64,000 bases of DNA from Rhizobium sp. BK418 (GTDB taxonomy: Bacteria > Pseudomonadota > Alphaproteobacteria > Rhizobiales > Rhizobiaceae). The stretch is taken from contig NZ_SLZK01000010.1 in the NCBI RefSeq assembly GCF_004341105.1, forward strand, positions 62,001-126,000, given 5' to 3'. Shown here one piece after another: positions 1 through 8,347 of the stretch. Numbering within the stretch: the stretch's first letter is position 1; every line of letters starts with the position of its first letter. The translations under genes and the position numbers were made by a program. The notes under the pieces are model-generated. The model worked only from the letters and a program-made list of their open reading frames with translations, was not told the DNA's origin and did not search any database.

Positions 1-98
1 ACGTGCTTGTTGTTGATGCTGCCAGTTTTGCCGGCGACGTAGCCAAGCAGCATGACGAAGAACGTCGGCGCGAGTGCTAGCGATAGGACCGTGATCAT
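1..98 (-). CDS. AEC-family transporter, N-terminal fragment (runs off window)
   Basis: An ATG at 98 on the minus strand opens a frame that stays open to the window edge. It encodes a hydrophobic segment of about 32 residues beginning MITVLSLALAPTFFVMLLGY and followed by a polar AGKTGSINNKH stretch. This matches the first membrane helix of the auxin-efflux-carrier (AEC) permease family, which exports organic acids or related anions, where an FFVMLLGYxAG motif is typical. It lies on the same strand as the aquaporin gene and downstream of it, so it may be the distal gene of that transcription unit. Only the first helix is visible, so family assignment rests on one motif. Confidence 0.5.
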   Translation of the reverse strand, partial: MITVLSLALAPTFFVMLLGYVAGKTGSINNKH

Positions 99-135
99 CG
101 CGGACCGCCATCTCGGTAGAAGTGAGGACGCCGTG

Positions 136-948
136 TCATCGTGCTGATTCCAGGGATTTTTTCTTCTCGTGGGGATAGAACGGTCGGATGAGAAGGTGTT
201 GTGCACCCCCGCCTAGCAGACCGCCGACCGTTGGACCTACGATAGGCACCCACCAGTAGTTCAGATTTCCGGGGAGCGCGGCCCGGTCCCAGCCCGCCAG
301 CCATGCGAAGAACCTCGGACCGAAGTCGCGCGCCGGGTTGATCGCCCAACCCTCGAGATAGCCCGCGGACGCCCCAATCACGGCCACGATCAGCCCGATA
401 ACGATCGCTCCGAAATTCGCACGAGGCGCGATCGTGTTAAATTCATCGGTGACCGCGAAGATGCCGAAGACGAGCAAAGCGGTGATGATGATTTCATTGA
501 CCAGCGCCTTCGCAGGCGTAACAGCCACGCCCGGCGATGTAAAAAACACTCCAGAGGCTCCACCGTCGCTCCGAGCGAGATGCTGCGCAGCCGTGTAATG
601 ATCGATGACCGCCGAATAGAGCACATAGACGATGGCGGCGCCGATGAACGCACCGAGGACCTGAGCGATCCAGTACGGAACGACTTTCTTCCAGGAAAAG
701 CCGCGGAAGACAGCCAGCGCCAATGTCACCGCAGGATTCGCGTGCGTTCCGGAAACGGCCCCAGTGACGTAGATGGCGATCGAGACTGATAGGCCCCATG
801 TGATACAGAGGCCCCAGTAAGCCGTCTTGTAGGGGCTTGGGTCGTAGAGGAAATACATCGCAGCGGACGAGCACCCGATGGTGATGATGATAATCAGCGC
901 GACGGCTTCCGATATCAGTTCGCCGACCAGGTCGTGATAGCGTCCCAT
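136..948 (-). CDS. Aquaglyceroporin (MIP/GlpF family)
   Basis: Membrane channel of the major intrinsic protein family, predicted to pass glycerol or other small neutral solutes and water. The two half-helix signatures are both present: an NPAV motif after HA in the first half and NPARDFGPRFFAWLAGW in the second. The Asp directly after NPAR is the hallmark of glycerol facilitators rather than strict water channels. Six hydrophobic segments are visible. The frame is open up to 1089, but the ATG at 948 has a GGAG nine bases upstream, gives about 270 residues (normal for the family) and avoids overlapping the upstream hydrolase, so it is preferred. The C-terminal tail is basic. Confidence 0.85.
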   Translation of the reverse strand: MGRYHDLVGELISEAVALIIIITIGCSSAAMYFLYDPSPYKTAYWGLCITWGLSVSIAIYVTGAVSGTHANPAVTLALAVFRGFSWKKVVPYWIAQVLGAFIGAAIVYVLYSAVIDHYTAAQHLARSDGGASGVFFTSPGVAVTPAKALVNEIIITALLVFGIFAVTDEFNTIAPRANFGAIVIGLIVAVIGASAGYLEGWAINPARDFGPRFFAWLAGWDRAALPGNLNYWWVPIVGPTVGGLLGGGAQHLLIRPFYPHEKKKSLESAR

Positions 949-1063
949 TTGTTCTGGCTCCGGGTTATCAACGCCGTGCTCCGTCCCGCGGACCTTTCTC
1001 ATCGGCCACCAGGAAGTCGGACGTCTCTGATTGATGTGCATTTTGGATCGACGGCCCCGCGGG

Positions 1064-1975
1064 TCATCCGCGCTTGGAACGTGGCTCATGGCTGACGTCG
1101 GCGCGCCATTTGCCGCTCAGGTGTGAGAAAATTTCCGAGGCGAAAATCTGCGGCGCCTCCGTCGGCGAAAAGTGACCGACACCAGGCATGAACTTGAAGG
1201 AGAAGTTGCTCAGGAATTGGTCGAGCGTGTCTGACCATTCGGTCGGAAAGAGAGGATCATGCTCCGGCCACAATACCGACACTGGCTTGTCGAGCCGATC
1301 CGAAGGCGCTGGAACCGTCTCCATCGCATAATCCGAGACAGGATTTCCTTCGACGGTCCGGAACCAGGACACGCCCGCCGTGAAAGCGCCGGGCGCGGAG
1401 TAGACTTCGACCATGTGATCAAGCAGTTGCTCGGTGACAGTTGACCCAGGGCCGGACCATCCGTCGAGATGCACCTTCAGAAGCGCGCGTATCGCGTCTC
1501 GATTGCTATCGAATACTTGCTCCACGAGTTTTGTTCGGAAGAACGTCGCATGCCAGAACTCGTTGATGGCGGTGACCTCCAGGATCCGTCGTCCTACGCC
1601 TGGAAGCGGTGGTGCGAGGACAAGGGCGGCGATCAGGTCCGGCCTACGGCGTGCTACGGTCTGGACGGTGAAGCCGCCGATGTCGTATCCCACTAGCACG
1701 ACGTCTCGCAGCCCGAGTTCTTCGATTAACGCGATGACTGCCTTGGCCTGGCCGTCTAGCGAAAGCGCAGAGGCTCCCTTGTCGAGGTGCTTGTCCGAGA
1801 GTCCGAAGCCGCGGAGGTCTGGAACGACCGTCAACGCGTGCGGCGCGACTAGCGCGACCAGATTGTCGTATTCGTGGCCATCGCCGGGCGAACCGTGGAT
1901 CATGACCACCGCTCGGCCAGAACCATTCTTGCGGTAGGCCAAGCGGTAGCCGTCAGTCGGTTTTGTGTAGAGCAT
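1064..1975 (-). CDS. Alpha/beta-hydrolase, epoxide hydrolase/dehalogenase type
   Basis: Cytoplasmic alpha/beta-fold hydrolase of about 300 residues. The oxyanion-hole motif HGSPG and the nucleophile elbow GYDIGG are clear. The nucleophile is Asp, as in epoxide hydrolases and haloalkane/haloacetate dehalogenases, not Ser as in esterases. The third acidic residue lies in WPEHDPLFP and the general-base His in PGVGHFSP. The frame is open to 2023, but the ATG at 1975 has a GGAG about seven bases upstream and matches the family N-terminus, so it is preferred. It is followed by the aquaporin on the same strand. A palindrome shared with other promoters of this region lies about 90 bp upstream. Substrate unknown. 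Confidence 0.85.
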   Translation of the reverse strand: MLYTKPTDGYRLAYRKNGSGRAVVMIHGSPGDGHEYDNLVALVAPHALTVVPDLRGFGLSDKHLDKGASALSLDGQAKAVIALIEELGLRDVVLVGYDIGGFTVQTVARRRPDLIAALVLAPPLPGVGRRILEVTAINEFWHATFFRTKLVEQVFDSNRDAIRALLKVHLDGWSGPGSTVTEQLLDHMVEVYSAPGAFTAGVSWFRTVEGNPVSDYAMETVPAPSDRLDKPVSVLWPEHDPLFPTEWSDTLDQFLSNFSFKFMPGVGHFSPTEAPQIFASEIFSHLSGKWRADVSHEPRSKRG

Positions 1976-2797
1976 CGAATTCTCCATACGCTGTCGAGTG
2001 CAGGTGTCTGATGTCAAGATCACGATGGATAGAGTGGCCGAAACGAGGTGCTACAGCGATGGTACTATGGTGTCGGATATACGATGGTATCGGCTCCCTT
2101 CCGTCTTTCGACAGCACGTCACCGTAGATCTAAGACTCTCAACGTTCACCAAAGAGAGTAATGGTTGGATTTCGAAGAAATCAGTGGTTAACCAACCAGT
2201 CGATCGGAGTTTTGAAGGTTAACTCGATCATCATGCTCATTTTGCGCGGGTGAGGATAAGTTGCGAGGACGCTGAACGATGGGGCAAGCTGTGGTCGATG
2301 GAGACGCCTTCCAAGATATTGGTAGAACTCATCAAGACAGCGTTGCGATCACGAGACAGCCGCCACAATTCTCGCCGGATTACGTTACAGCCTCGGAGAG
2401 CGCCCGCGGAAGCGTTGGACTTAGAGGCGCTTGATCACCTGCCTCTCGCTCGGGCACGCAAAGAGGCCGAGCAATGGCGAGATAACATGCAGCCAGAATT
2501 TAGGGGCCGGGCCTTTTAGACCTGGTGCTCGATCGTGGGCTTGCCGATGCACGTGGTGTGATAAGACCATCTTGCGGTTTCGCATCGTCTTGGATGAGGG
2601 GAATGGACGCAAACGCCGGCCATTACGTGCGGAAACCCGCCCGAAGCCACTCCTGCCCGATTGAACCGCGCTGAACCTCCTGGGAGAATGCCGGACCTCG
2701 TAACAAGGGACGCGCTGAGGATGCTGCTGCGCTATCAAGCGTGCTGCTTCGTAGCCATATGGCGCGACCTCAGGCACCTCGAAATCGGCCCGCGCTC
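1976..2797. other. Gene-poor stretch, no recognisable gene
   Basis: About 820 bases between the hydrolase start and the end of the SRPBCC gene. Apart from putative operator A, only short low-quality open frames on both strands are visible, for example 2250-2519 plus and 2421-2777 minus. None has a recognisable domain, a convincing ribosome-binding site or a rhizobial codon pattern. It may be degraded remnant DNA. Confidence 0.4.
2067..2093. promoter_or_regulatory. Putative operator A (imperfect GGTRT-N5-ATACC plus direct repeat)
   Basis: Upstream of the minus-strand hydrolase, GGTGT (2069-2073), five bases, then ATACG (2079-2083) form an imperfect copy of the palindrome seen at 6700, 12199 and 21201. 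The decamers ATGGTGTCGG (2067) and ATGGTATCGG (2084) also form a direct repeat with a 17-bp period, which would place two half sites on one face of the helix. The binding protein is unknown. Confidence 0.4.
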
Positions 2798-3322
2798 CTA
2801 GTGGCGCAGCGCTGCCCGCGCGATACTCGCCGCGAAACGAGGAGTCTCCTGCTCGTTATGAGCAATCCCGATCGGCAGGTTCTGCGAGCGGAAAAGGTCG
2901 AAAGGTATTCCCTGGCGATTGAGCAGGCCCAGCATTTCATCGGTCGCAAATGACTGCACATGCGTTGTCAGTTCGCAGCGATCTTCGCTGACCTTCTTGA
3001 CCGTAAGCTCCCATTGAACATGGACGGTGGTCCTGCCGTACGGCGTAAAGACGTCGGAATCGGAATTTAAAACAAGATGGTCCTTCTGACTAAGGGTTTC
3101 GACGAAATGCTGCACCATCAAGCTGCCGCCGATCGTTTCAACATTGATGCAAACCCTTTTTCCGTCGGGGGTCTTCGTGGAGCCGGCTGCGACATGGGCA
3201 GGCGAGCAGCCCATGTACTCCTCTTCGGTCAGCCCAAAGCACCAGCTCGGAATGTCAACCTTTTCGATCGGTGCGTTGACGATGGCTGAGGACTTCACGT
3301 CAATGATCTGGTTCGCTTGCAT
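2798..3322 (-). CDS. SRPBCC-family (START/Bet v1-like) protein
   Basis: Protein of 174 residues with a pattern reminiscent of SRPBCC ligand-binding folds: an N-terminal strand SSAIVNAPIEKV, alternating strands through the middle (VHVQWELTVKKV, CELTTHVQSF) and a C-terminal helix (TPRFAASIARAAL). The SRPBCC assignment is by pattern, not by a diagnostic residue. The frame extends upstream to 3493, but the ATG at 3322 has an AGGAG in the correct position and begins the conserved part, so it is taken as the start. It is the last gene of the minus-strand cluster SDR-RidA-crotonase-hydrolase pseudogene. A cyclase, hydrolase or ligand-carrier role in the same pathway is possible but not shown. Confidence 0.6.
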   Translation of the reverse strand: MQANQIIDVKSSAIVNAPIEKVDIPSWCFGLTEEEYMGCSPAHVAAGSTKTPDGKRVCINVETIGGSLMVQHFVETLSQKDHLVLNSDSDVFTPYGRTTVHVQWELTVKKVSEDRCELTTHVQSFATDEMLGLLNRQGIPFDLFRSQNLPIGIAHNEQETPRFAASIARAALRH

Positions 3323-3401
3323 TCCTCTTACTCCTATTTGAATGGGTGGCTCGCGCCGCCTGATAACAGGTAACGACGGGGCGGTTTGCAGAGCCTCGGC
3401 G

Positions 3402-4290
3402 TCAGGCGCCGCCGGTGGTCGCAAAGAACTCCCGAAGCCGTGCTGGTAGCCTTTCGCGCTGCTCCTCGGCGATCCAGTGCCCCGAGTTCTCAACCGACGA
3501 TACCGTGACGTCTTCCGCGACCTTCAGAAGCATCTCCCGCGCGATCGGCAGGAAGAAACTTGCGGTGCCCCCGAGCCCGAAGACCGGCATCTTCAGCTTA
3601 CCTCGTGCGGCGAGGATCTTACGGTTGTCCTCCGCGTCTCTCTCGAACGCCGGTAAGTTCCAGACCTGCCCTCATCGCTCCCGGCGCCATGTAGTCGGCG
3701 ACGTAGCTCTCTACATCGGACAGCGAGATCACATCGGGTTGGCACTCAACCGGAGATAGAATGACCTGAGGTAATGGAACTCGTTTCCCGAAATCAGCAT
3801 TTCCGTGACATTTCTGGACGCACCATGGAGATGAAAGTGCCAGAGCTTCGACTGGCTGAATTTCATGGTCGCCACGCTCTCCATGCCCTTGGTACCGGCT
3901 AGCGGCGCCTCATCATCACCAGGCGCTTGACAGCCTCAGGGAAAAGCGTCGCGAAGGCATATCCCACCGGCATACAAGGGTCATGACAAACAAGGGTGAT
4001 CGGTTTGGATACTCCTATGTGGTCCACCAAGCCCTTGATAGCCGTTGCTATCCTCTGCTTGTCATAGCCACCCTCGGGGTTGGACGATCCGCCCGCACCT
4101 CGGTGCGCGACGACGAACCAAACATCCTCGCGAAGCGGCGCGATTACGTGGCGCCACCCCACCAGGTTTGCGGCCATCCGTGAATCAGCACCAGGGTGCG
4201 ACCGTCGTCCTGCCCTCTCGGCACTCCTGAGGTGACATGGGGCAGCTAAACATCGGGCGCGCCGAACATGTTATGGTAGATACCTTGCAT
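3402..4290 (-). pseudogene. Alpha/beta-hydrolase pseudogene (epoxide hydrolase type)
   Basis: A start with an excellent Shine-Dalgarno (AGGAGG, five bases before the ATG at 4290) opens MQGIYHNMFGAPDV and then hits TAG at 4246-4248, where homologues would continue, most simply by a CAG-to-TAG change. Reading through gives the oxyanion motif LIHGWPQTWW, then a frame change into WRHVIAPLREDVWFVVAHRG and the nucleophile region CHDPCMPVGYAFA. Further frame changes follow through DYMAPGAMRAGLELTG. The C-terminus at 3402-3590 (FGLGGTASFFLPIA, catalytic His in SGHWIAEEQ) is in yet another frame. The remains resemble the intact hydrolase at 1064-1975 in type. The gene sits within the operon between the crotonase and SRPBCC genes, so its loss may have disabled a pathway step. 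Confidence 0.85.
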
Positions 4291-4337
4291 CTCTACCTCC
4301 TGAAAAACTGGCCAACCAGGTCAAAGACGCCGCAGAT

Positions 4338-5324
4338 CTATCGGTTGGCCAAAGTCCCCGTATATTGACCTAGCTTCGCTTCCACGTCGGCTTTGGATTG
4401 AAGTCCCATGTTCATGAGTCTTTCAATATTGGCTTGGGCCGCCGGCCGCCTAACCGACGATATAAAGGCGTCCCATCCGGCGCCGATCTCGGGGTCCGTT
4501 GGAAGGCTTGCGTAGTCCACGAGCCGTTTTGTGTCTGCGATGGCATCGCGATCAAACCCCGAGATCCGCCCCGCGAGTCCGTCTACGAATGCGTCTAGCT
4601 GACTGTCCGGAAGTGACCGGTTCACATATCCGTACTTCTCGGCGAGCTCTCCATCGATGTCATCCGAACCGAGCAAGACCTCAAGAGCTCGCCCGCGCCC
4701 CATCAGACGGGGAAGCCGGGCCATAGGGCCTCCGCCCGGTACAAGCGCCGCTCCCACCTCCCATTGCGACAGGATCGCTTTTTCTCTGCTGGCGAACCTC
4801 ATGTCGCTGGCTAGGGCCAACTCGCTCCCGACGCCTGTGGCACGGCCCCGGATTAGGGCGATGGAGACCACAGGCGCTTTGCTGATGCGGACCAGCATGT
4901 CGGGGAGGGGGTGAAGCCCAGTTTTACCTGAAGGGAGTTCGGTCGATGCCGAGAGCGGAGGGACGAAATCGTAGTGGGTCAGGAAAAAACCTGGCACCGA
5001 ACTATCGAAAACCACCACTCTAAGGTCGGGATCGTTTTCGATGGCGGCCACGACCTTTTCCATCTGGGGGATGGTCTCCGGTCCGAAGATGTTGAATGGC
5101 GGGTTGTCGAATGTAACCCTCCAATACGCAGGCGATCTCTTTTCGATCCTGATTTCCGCCTTCTCAGACCGCAGAATGCCATTGCCATTGGTTGCGGTTG
5201 TCTTCTCTGGAATTGCCCGCTGACCGGACAATGCCAAAGCTGGAAGCATCAAGAGTGCCGCTGCAGTCACCAACCTGGAGGATACAGCTACGAGGTTCGT
5301 GGAATTTGCTGATCTTTTGTTCAT
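4338..5324 (-). CDS. Enoyl-CoA hydratase/isomerase-family protein with signal peptide
   Basis: Crotonase-fold protein of about 328 residues. The conserved core includes a VTFDNPPFN-type first strand, the region RVVVFDSSVPGFFLTHYD and the oxyanion segment IRGRATGVGSELALASDMRFAS. The unusual part is the N-terminus: MNKRSANSTN followed by a hydrophobic run (LVTAAALLMLPALALS) before the fold begins near residue 60, which looks like a Sec signal peptide. Family members act on CoA thioesters in the cytoplasm, so export would be unexpected. The ATG at 5324 has GGGAG six bases upstream. It lies 32 bp after ridA-like and 47 bp before the hydrolase pseudogene, in one operon. Confidence 0.8.
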   Translation of the reverse strand: MNKRSANSTNLVAVSSRLVTAAALLMLPALALSGQRAIPEKTTATNGNGILRSEKAEIRIEKRSPAYWRVTFDNPPFNIFGPETIPQMEKVVAAIENDPDLRVVVFDSSVPGFFLTHYDFVPPLSASTELPSGKTGLHPLPDMLVRISKAPVVSIALIRGRATGVGSELALASDMRFASREKAILSQWEVGAALVPGGGPMARLPRLMGRGRALEVLLGSDDIDGELAEKYGYVNRSLPDSQLDAFVDGLAGRISGFDRDAIADTKRLVDYASLPTDPEIGAGWDAFISSVRRPAAQANIERLMNMGLQSKADVEAKLGQYTGTLANR

Positions 5325-5356
5325 GAGAAACTCCCATTTGTGCGTTTTGTGACACT

Positions 5357-5830
5357 TCACTGCATGTCGGTTTCGAAGACGAGCTCGACCTCGATCGGCA
5401 TTCCAAGCGGGATACTAGAGACGCCCAGAACAATGCGGGGAGGTACCAGCGCCTGGCCGAACAGTTCCATAAGCAGATCTGATGCTCCGTCAGCGACCTT
5501 CGGGTGGTCCCGAAAATCCTCTGGTGCCGCGATGTAGACGCCAAGCTTCGCTATGCGGTTGATGTAGTCCAGCGAACCGAGATGTGCCCTCGCGGCTGAT
5601 ATGCCGTTCATGCAGGCAATTCGCGCAGCATCGTATCCTTCTCTGATGGATAGTTCCGAGCCAACTCGGCCCAGATAAATCGGTTCGTGGTCGACGACTG
5701 GCAGCATTCCGCTGAGGAACAGCAGTGCCCCCGACCTGACGGCTTCCGAGTATGTCCCGAAAGGCGTCGGAGCTGGAGGGAGCGTGATTGCCATCTCCCG
5801 AATACGGGTTTCGATGCTCGGGTTCACCAT
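5357..5830 (-). CDS. RidA family (YjgF/YER057c/UK114) protein
   Basis: Small protein of 157 residues with the RidA trimeric fold pattern: PPAPTPFGTYSEAVRSGALLFLSGMLPV near the start, IREGYDAARIACMNGISAARAHLG in the middle and the C-terminal VPPRIVLGVSSIPLGMPIEVELVFE. The Arg of the PPR segment (before the last strands) that binds the carboxylate of imine intermediates is present. RidA proteins hydrolyse reactive enamine/imine intermediates; related subgroups act in catabolic operons. Its start overlaps the end of the SDR gene by 7 bp, indicating translational coupling. Confidence 0.9.
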   Translation of the reverse strand: MVNPSIETRIREMAITLPPAPTPFGTYSEAVRSGALLFLSGMLPVVDHEPIYLGRVGSELSIREGYDAARIACMNGISAARAHLGSLDYINRIAKLGVYIAAPEDFRDHPKVADGASDLLMELFGQALVPPRIVLGVSSIPLGMPIEVELVFETDMQ

Positions 5831-6549
5831 CTTCCGATATGTGCGCCGCTGTCCACGTGCAGCACCTCCCCGGTGATGTTTGACGATTCCGTGAGGTAGA
5901 CGACCGCATCGACGATTTCCTGGACGTCCGTCACGACGCCCATCGGCGACAGCGTTCGAAGGAAATCCTTCTGCCGTGAGGCATGCAGCGGCGTGTCAAC
6001 GACGCCGGGCGACACCGCATTCACTCGGATGTTGTCCATCGCGAATTCGAGCGCGAGGCTCTTCGTGATGGAATTGAGCCCACCTTTGGTGATCATCGGC
6101 AGCGATGCAGTCACACCGCGGATCGGATGATCGGCAAGCGAAGCCGTGATTGACACGATGCTCCCGCCGGATTTTTGCCGGAGCATCTGCCGGACGGCAT
6201 GCTTTGTGAAATGTATGAAACCTTCGACGTTTGTGGCCGACAACTTGTGGAAATCGTCGATCGTGTAGTCCAGGAAGGACTTGGGGAAGAAGACGCCCGC
6301 GTTGTTTACCAACGCGTCGATCGAACCGAATTGCTCGATTGCGGCGAGCGCAGCCCGCTCCGCCGTCGATGGGTCCGAGACGTCGCCATCTAATAGCTCA
6401 AGATGACCGGCTCGGTCGAAAAGCTTGCTCTCGCTGATACGTCTCGACGTCGCGACTACATTGTAGCCTCTTTCAAGAAACGTTTTCACGATGCCTGCGC
6501 CAATACCTCGAGAGGCGCCTGTCACCACCACGGTCTTGTGTACGCTCAT
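5824..6549 (-). CDS. Short-chain dehydrogenase/reductase with atypical active site
   Basis: SDR of 241 residues with the cofactor motif TGASRGIG near residue 11, the NNAG motif and the catalytic Ser strand GGSIVSITAS. In the active-site helix, where classical SDRs have YxxxK, the sequence reads PMITK: the Lys is present but the Tyr position is Pro. The enzyme may therefore use a different acid or belong to a divergent SDR subgroup. It is the first gene of a minus-strand operon (SDR, RidA, crotonase, hydrolase pseudogene, SRPBCC) and is divergent from the nitronate monooxygenase gene across a large inverted repeat. Confidence 0.88.
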   Translation of the reverse strand: MSVHKTVVVTGASRGIGAGIVKTFLERGYNVVATSRRISESKLFDRAGHLELLDGDVSDPSTAERAALAAIEQFGSIDALVNNAGVFFPKSFLDYTIDDFHKLSATNVEGFIHFTKHAVRQMLRQKSGGSIVSITASLADHPIRGVTASLPMITKGGLNSITKSLALEFAMDNIRVNAVSPGVVDTPLHASRQKDFLRTLSPMGVVTDVQEIVDAVVYLTESSNITGEVLHVDSGAHIGRW

Positions 6550-6687
6550 TCAGGCCTCCGTTTATGGCACGCCTCAACCCATGCCTCTGCCATGTTTCAA
6601 GGCAGTGCTATCAAGTGTTCTGACAACTCTCAGACGGGCGGCTCTCTGCTGGCCCGCCACGAACTTCTCGCTGGACGGCTCGTGGAG

Positions 6688-6750
6688 CTATTGTACCAAG
6701 GTGTCCCCGATACCTTCGGATTGGTAAGGGCGGATACCTTGGTGCAATAG
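6688..6750. promoter_or_regulatory. 63-bp inverted repeat with two operator-like palindromes
   Basis: CTATTGTACCAAGGT (6688-6702) and ACCTTGGTGCAATAG (6736-6750) are inverted copies matching at 14 of 15 positions. Inside each arm lies a smaller palindrome: GGTGT-N5-ATACC at 6700-6714 and GGTAA-N6-ATACC at 6723-6738. The structure sits between the divergent SDR and nitronate monooxygenase genes and is the best-developed example of the element that also occurs at 2069, 12199 and 21201. It probably binds a dimeric regulator at two sites and controls both directions. Confidence 0.65.
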
Positions 6751-6805
6751 ACGCTGCACCGTTTCAGACCTACGAGAAGGCAAATACTCTCGAACGGAGC
6801 TGGAC

Positions 6806-7891
6806 GATGAACGCATGGCCGGATAGACGAGCACTCGACCTGTTTGGGATTGAACTCCCAGTCATTCAGGCACCAATGGCTGGCGCTACGACCGTTGATA
6901 TGGCTATCGCGGCAGCCCGCGCTGGGGGGCTGGGCTCCATCCGAGTGCGCTTTTCTCCGTTGAACAGTTGAGGGAGGCATTCCGGCAGTTTCGCTTAGCA
7001 ACCAAGGCTCCTGTCAACGCGAATTTCTTTGCTCACGTGTCGCCGCCGGCGAATCCTACTGCTCAGATGCGTTGGCGAGCTGCGCTGGCGCCTTATTACG
7101 TGGAAGCAGGATTGGACCCGGCGGTCCCTATAGCGGCTGGAGGACGAGCTCCATTTGACAGTACCTTTTGCGAAGCCGTGGAGGAGTTTAGACCGGAAAT
7201 AGTCAGCTTCCACTTCGGTCTGCCTGACCAGGTTCTGGTCAGGCGGGTGAAGGCAGCCGGCTCCAAGGTGATCTCGTCTGCCACTACCGTAGCCGAGGCG
7301 GTTTGGCTGGAGGACAATGGCGTGGACGCCGTGATCGCGATGGGATACGAGGCGGGGGGCCACCGGGGCAACTTTCTTACCCACGACATGGCAACCCAGG
7401 TTGGGACGATGGCTCTCGTGCCCCAAGTGGTAGACGCCGTCGATGTGCCGGTGATCGCCGCAGGAGGAATTGCCGACGGCCGAGGCGTCGCGGCGGCCAT
7501 CATGCTCGGTGCCAGCGCGGTCCAAGTTGGGACGGCATACCTGTTCACGCCGGAAGCGAAGATCGCTGAAGTCCACTTGACCGCAATCGAGGCTGCTGGC
7601 GATGACGATACGGCTGTTACAAACGTGATGACCGGGCGCCCCGCCCGCGGGGTGATCAATCGCTTGATGAAAGAACTTGGACCGCTTACTGAGATAGCTC
7701 CCGACTTCCCGACCGCAGCCTCAGCATTAGCGCCGCTGAAGGCCGCGGCCGAAGCCGTTTGCAAAGATCATTTTACAAACTTGTGGGCTGGTCAGTCTGC
7801 CAGGCTGTCTCCTCGGCTTGGATCGGAAGAATTGACACGGCGGCTATCCGACGAGGCGCTTGCGGTAATCGCAAAGTTCTCCTTTCGTTGA
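6806..7891 (+). pseudogene. Nitronate monooxygenase, single-base frameshift
   Basis: FMN-dependent nitronate monooxygenase/2-nitropropane dioxygenase homologue. The ATG at 6806 has GGAG seven bases upstream and starts the usual N-terminus (FGIELPVIQAPMAGATT, then AAARAGGLGSI). About 45 codons in, near 6940, the frame breaks and soon reaches a stop. One extra C would restore GSIPSALFSVEQLREAF and join it to the long downstream frame. That frame carries the flavin/catalytic motif MGYEAGGHRG, VIAAGGIADGRGV and GASAVQVGTAYLFT. Everything but one base is intact, so this is either a very recent mutation or a sequencing error. A shortened product from the TTG at 6968 would lack the first flavin-binding strand. 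Confidence 0.8.
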
Positions 7892-7933
7892 AGCGGCTGC
7901 CGTAGCCGAACTCCTCGAAAACGGAAACCGTCC

Positions 7934-8224
7934 TCATTGAGCCTGTATGATCCTAATATCTCGTTCGACAGCGCCAGTTACCAGAGCCAAGGCTTCCTGG
8001 TAGGCCGGGCTGTCATGGGCAGCTTGAGCTGCCTCGACGCTCTCGAATTCGATCAGGACCGTTCGCTGATGAATGCCTGCTTCGTACACGAGAGCAGGCA
8101 TACCCCGAGCGAGAACCCGACCTCCGCCCGCCTCAATCGCCGGCCCACTGAGCTTTGCGTAGGCCGCCAGGGCATCAGGGTTGGTAACGGAACGATACGT
8201 AGCTATCCAATAAGCTTTTGCCAT
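7934..8224 (-). CDS. DUF1330 family protein
   Basis: Ninety-six residues with the ferredoxin-like dimeric alpha/beta-barrel pattern of DUF1330: MAKAYWIATYRSVTNPDALAAY at the N-terminus, a central GGGRVLARG turn and the strand RTVLIEFESVEAAQAAHDSPAYQEA. Members are often found beside catabolic or detoxification genes but have no established activity. It converges with the nitronate monooxygenase gene. A GGAT element lies about ten bases before the ATG. Confidence 0.85.
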   Translation of the reverse strand: MAKAYWIATYRSVTNPDALAAYAKLSGPAIEAGGGRVLARGMPALVYEAGIHQRTVLIEFESVEAAQAAHDSPAYQEALALVTGAVERDIRIIQAQ

Positions 8225-8347
8225 GCTTGATCAGATCCTATTTCAAAGGGATCAGAGCCTTCGATTTGGCCACTGGCGTCGATCAAAAGCCCCAAGTTTA
8301 CGTCCAAAGCCGATCTGAACGTTAAATGAACGATTAACGTGCTCCGG

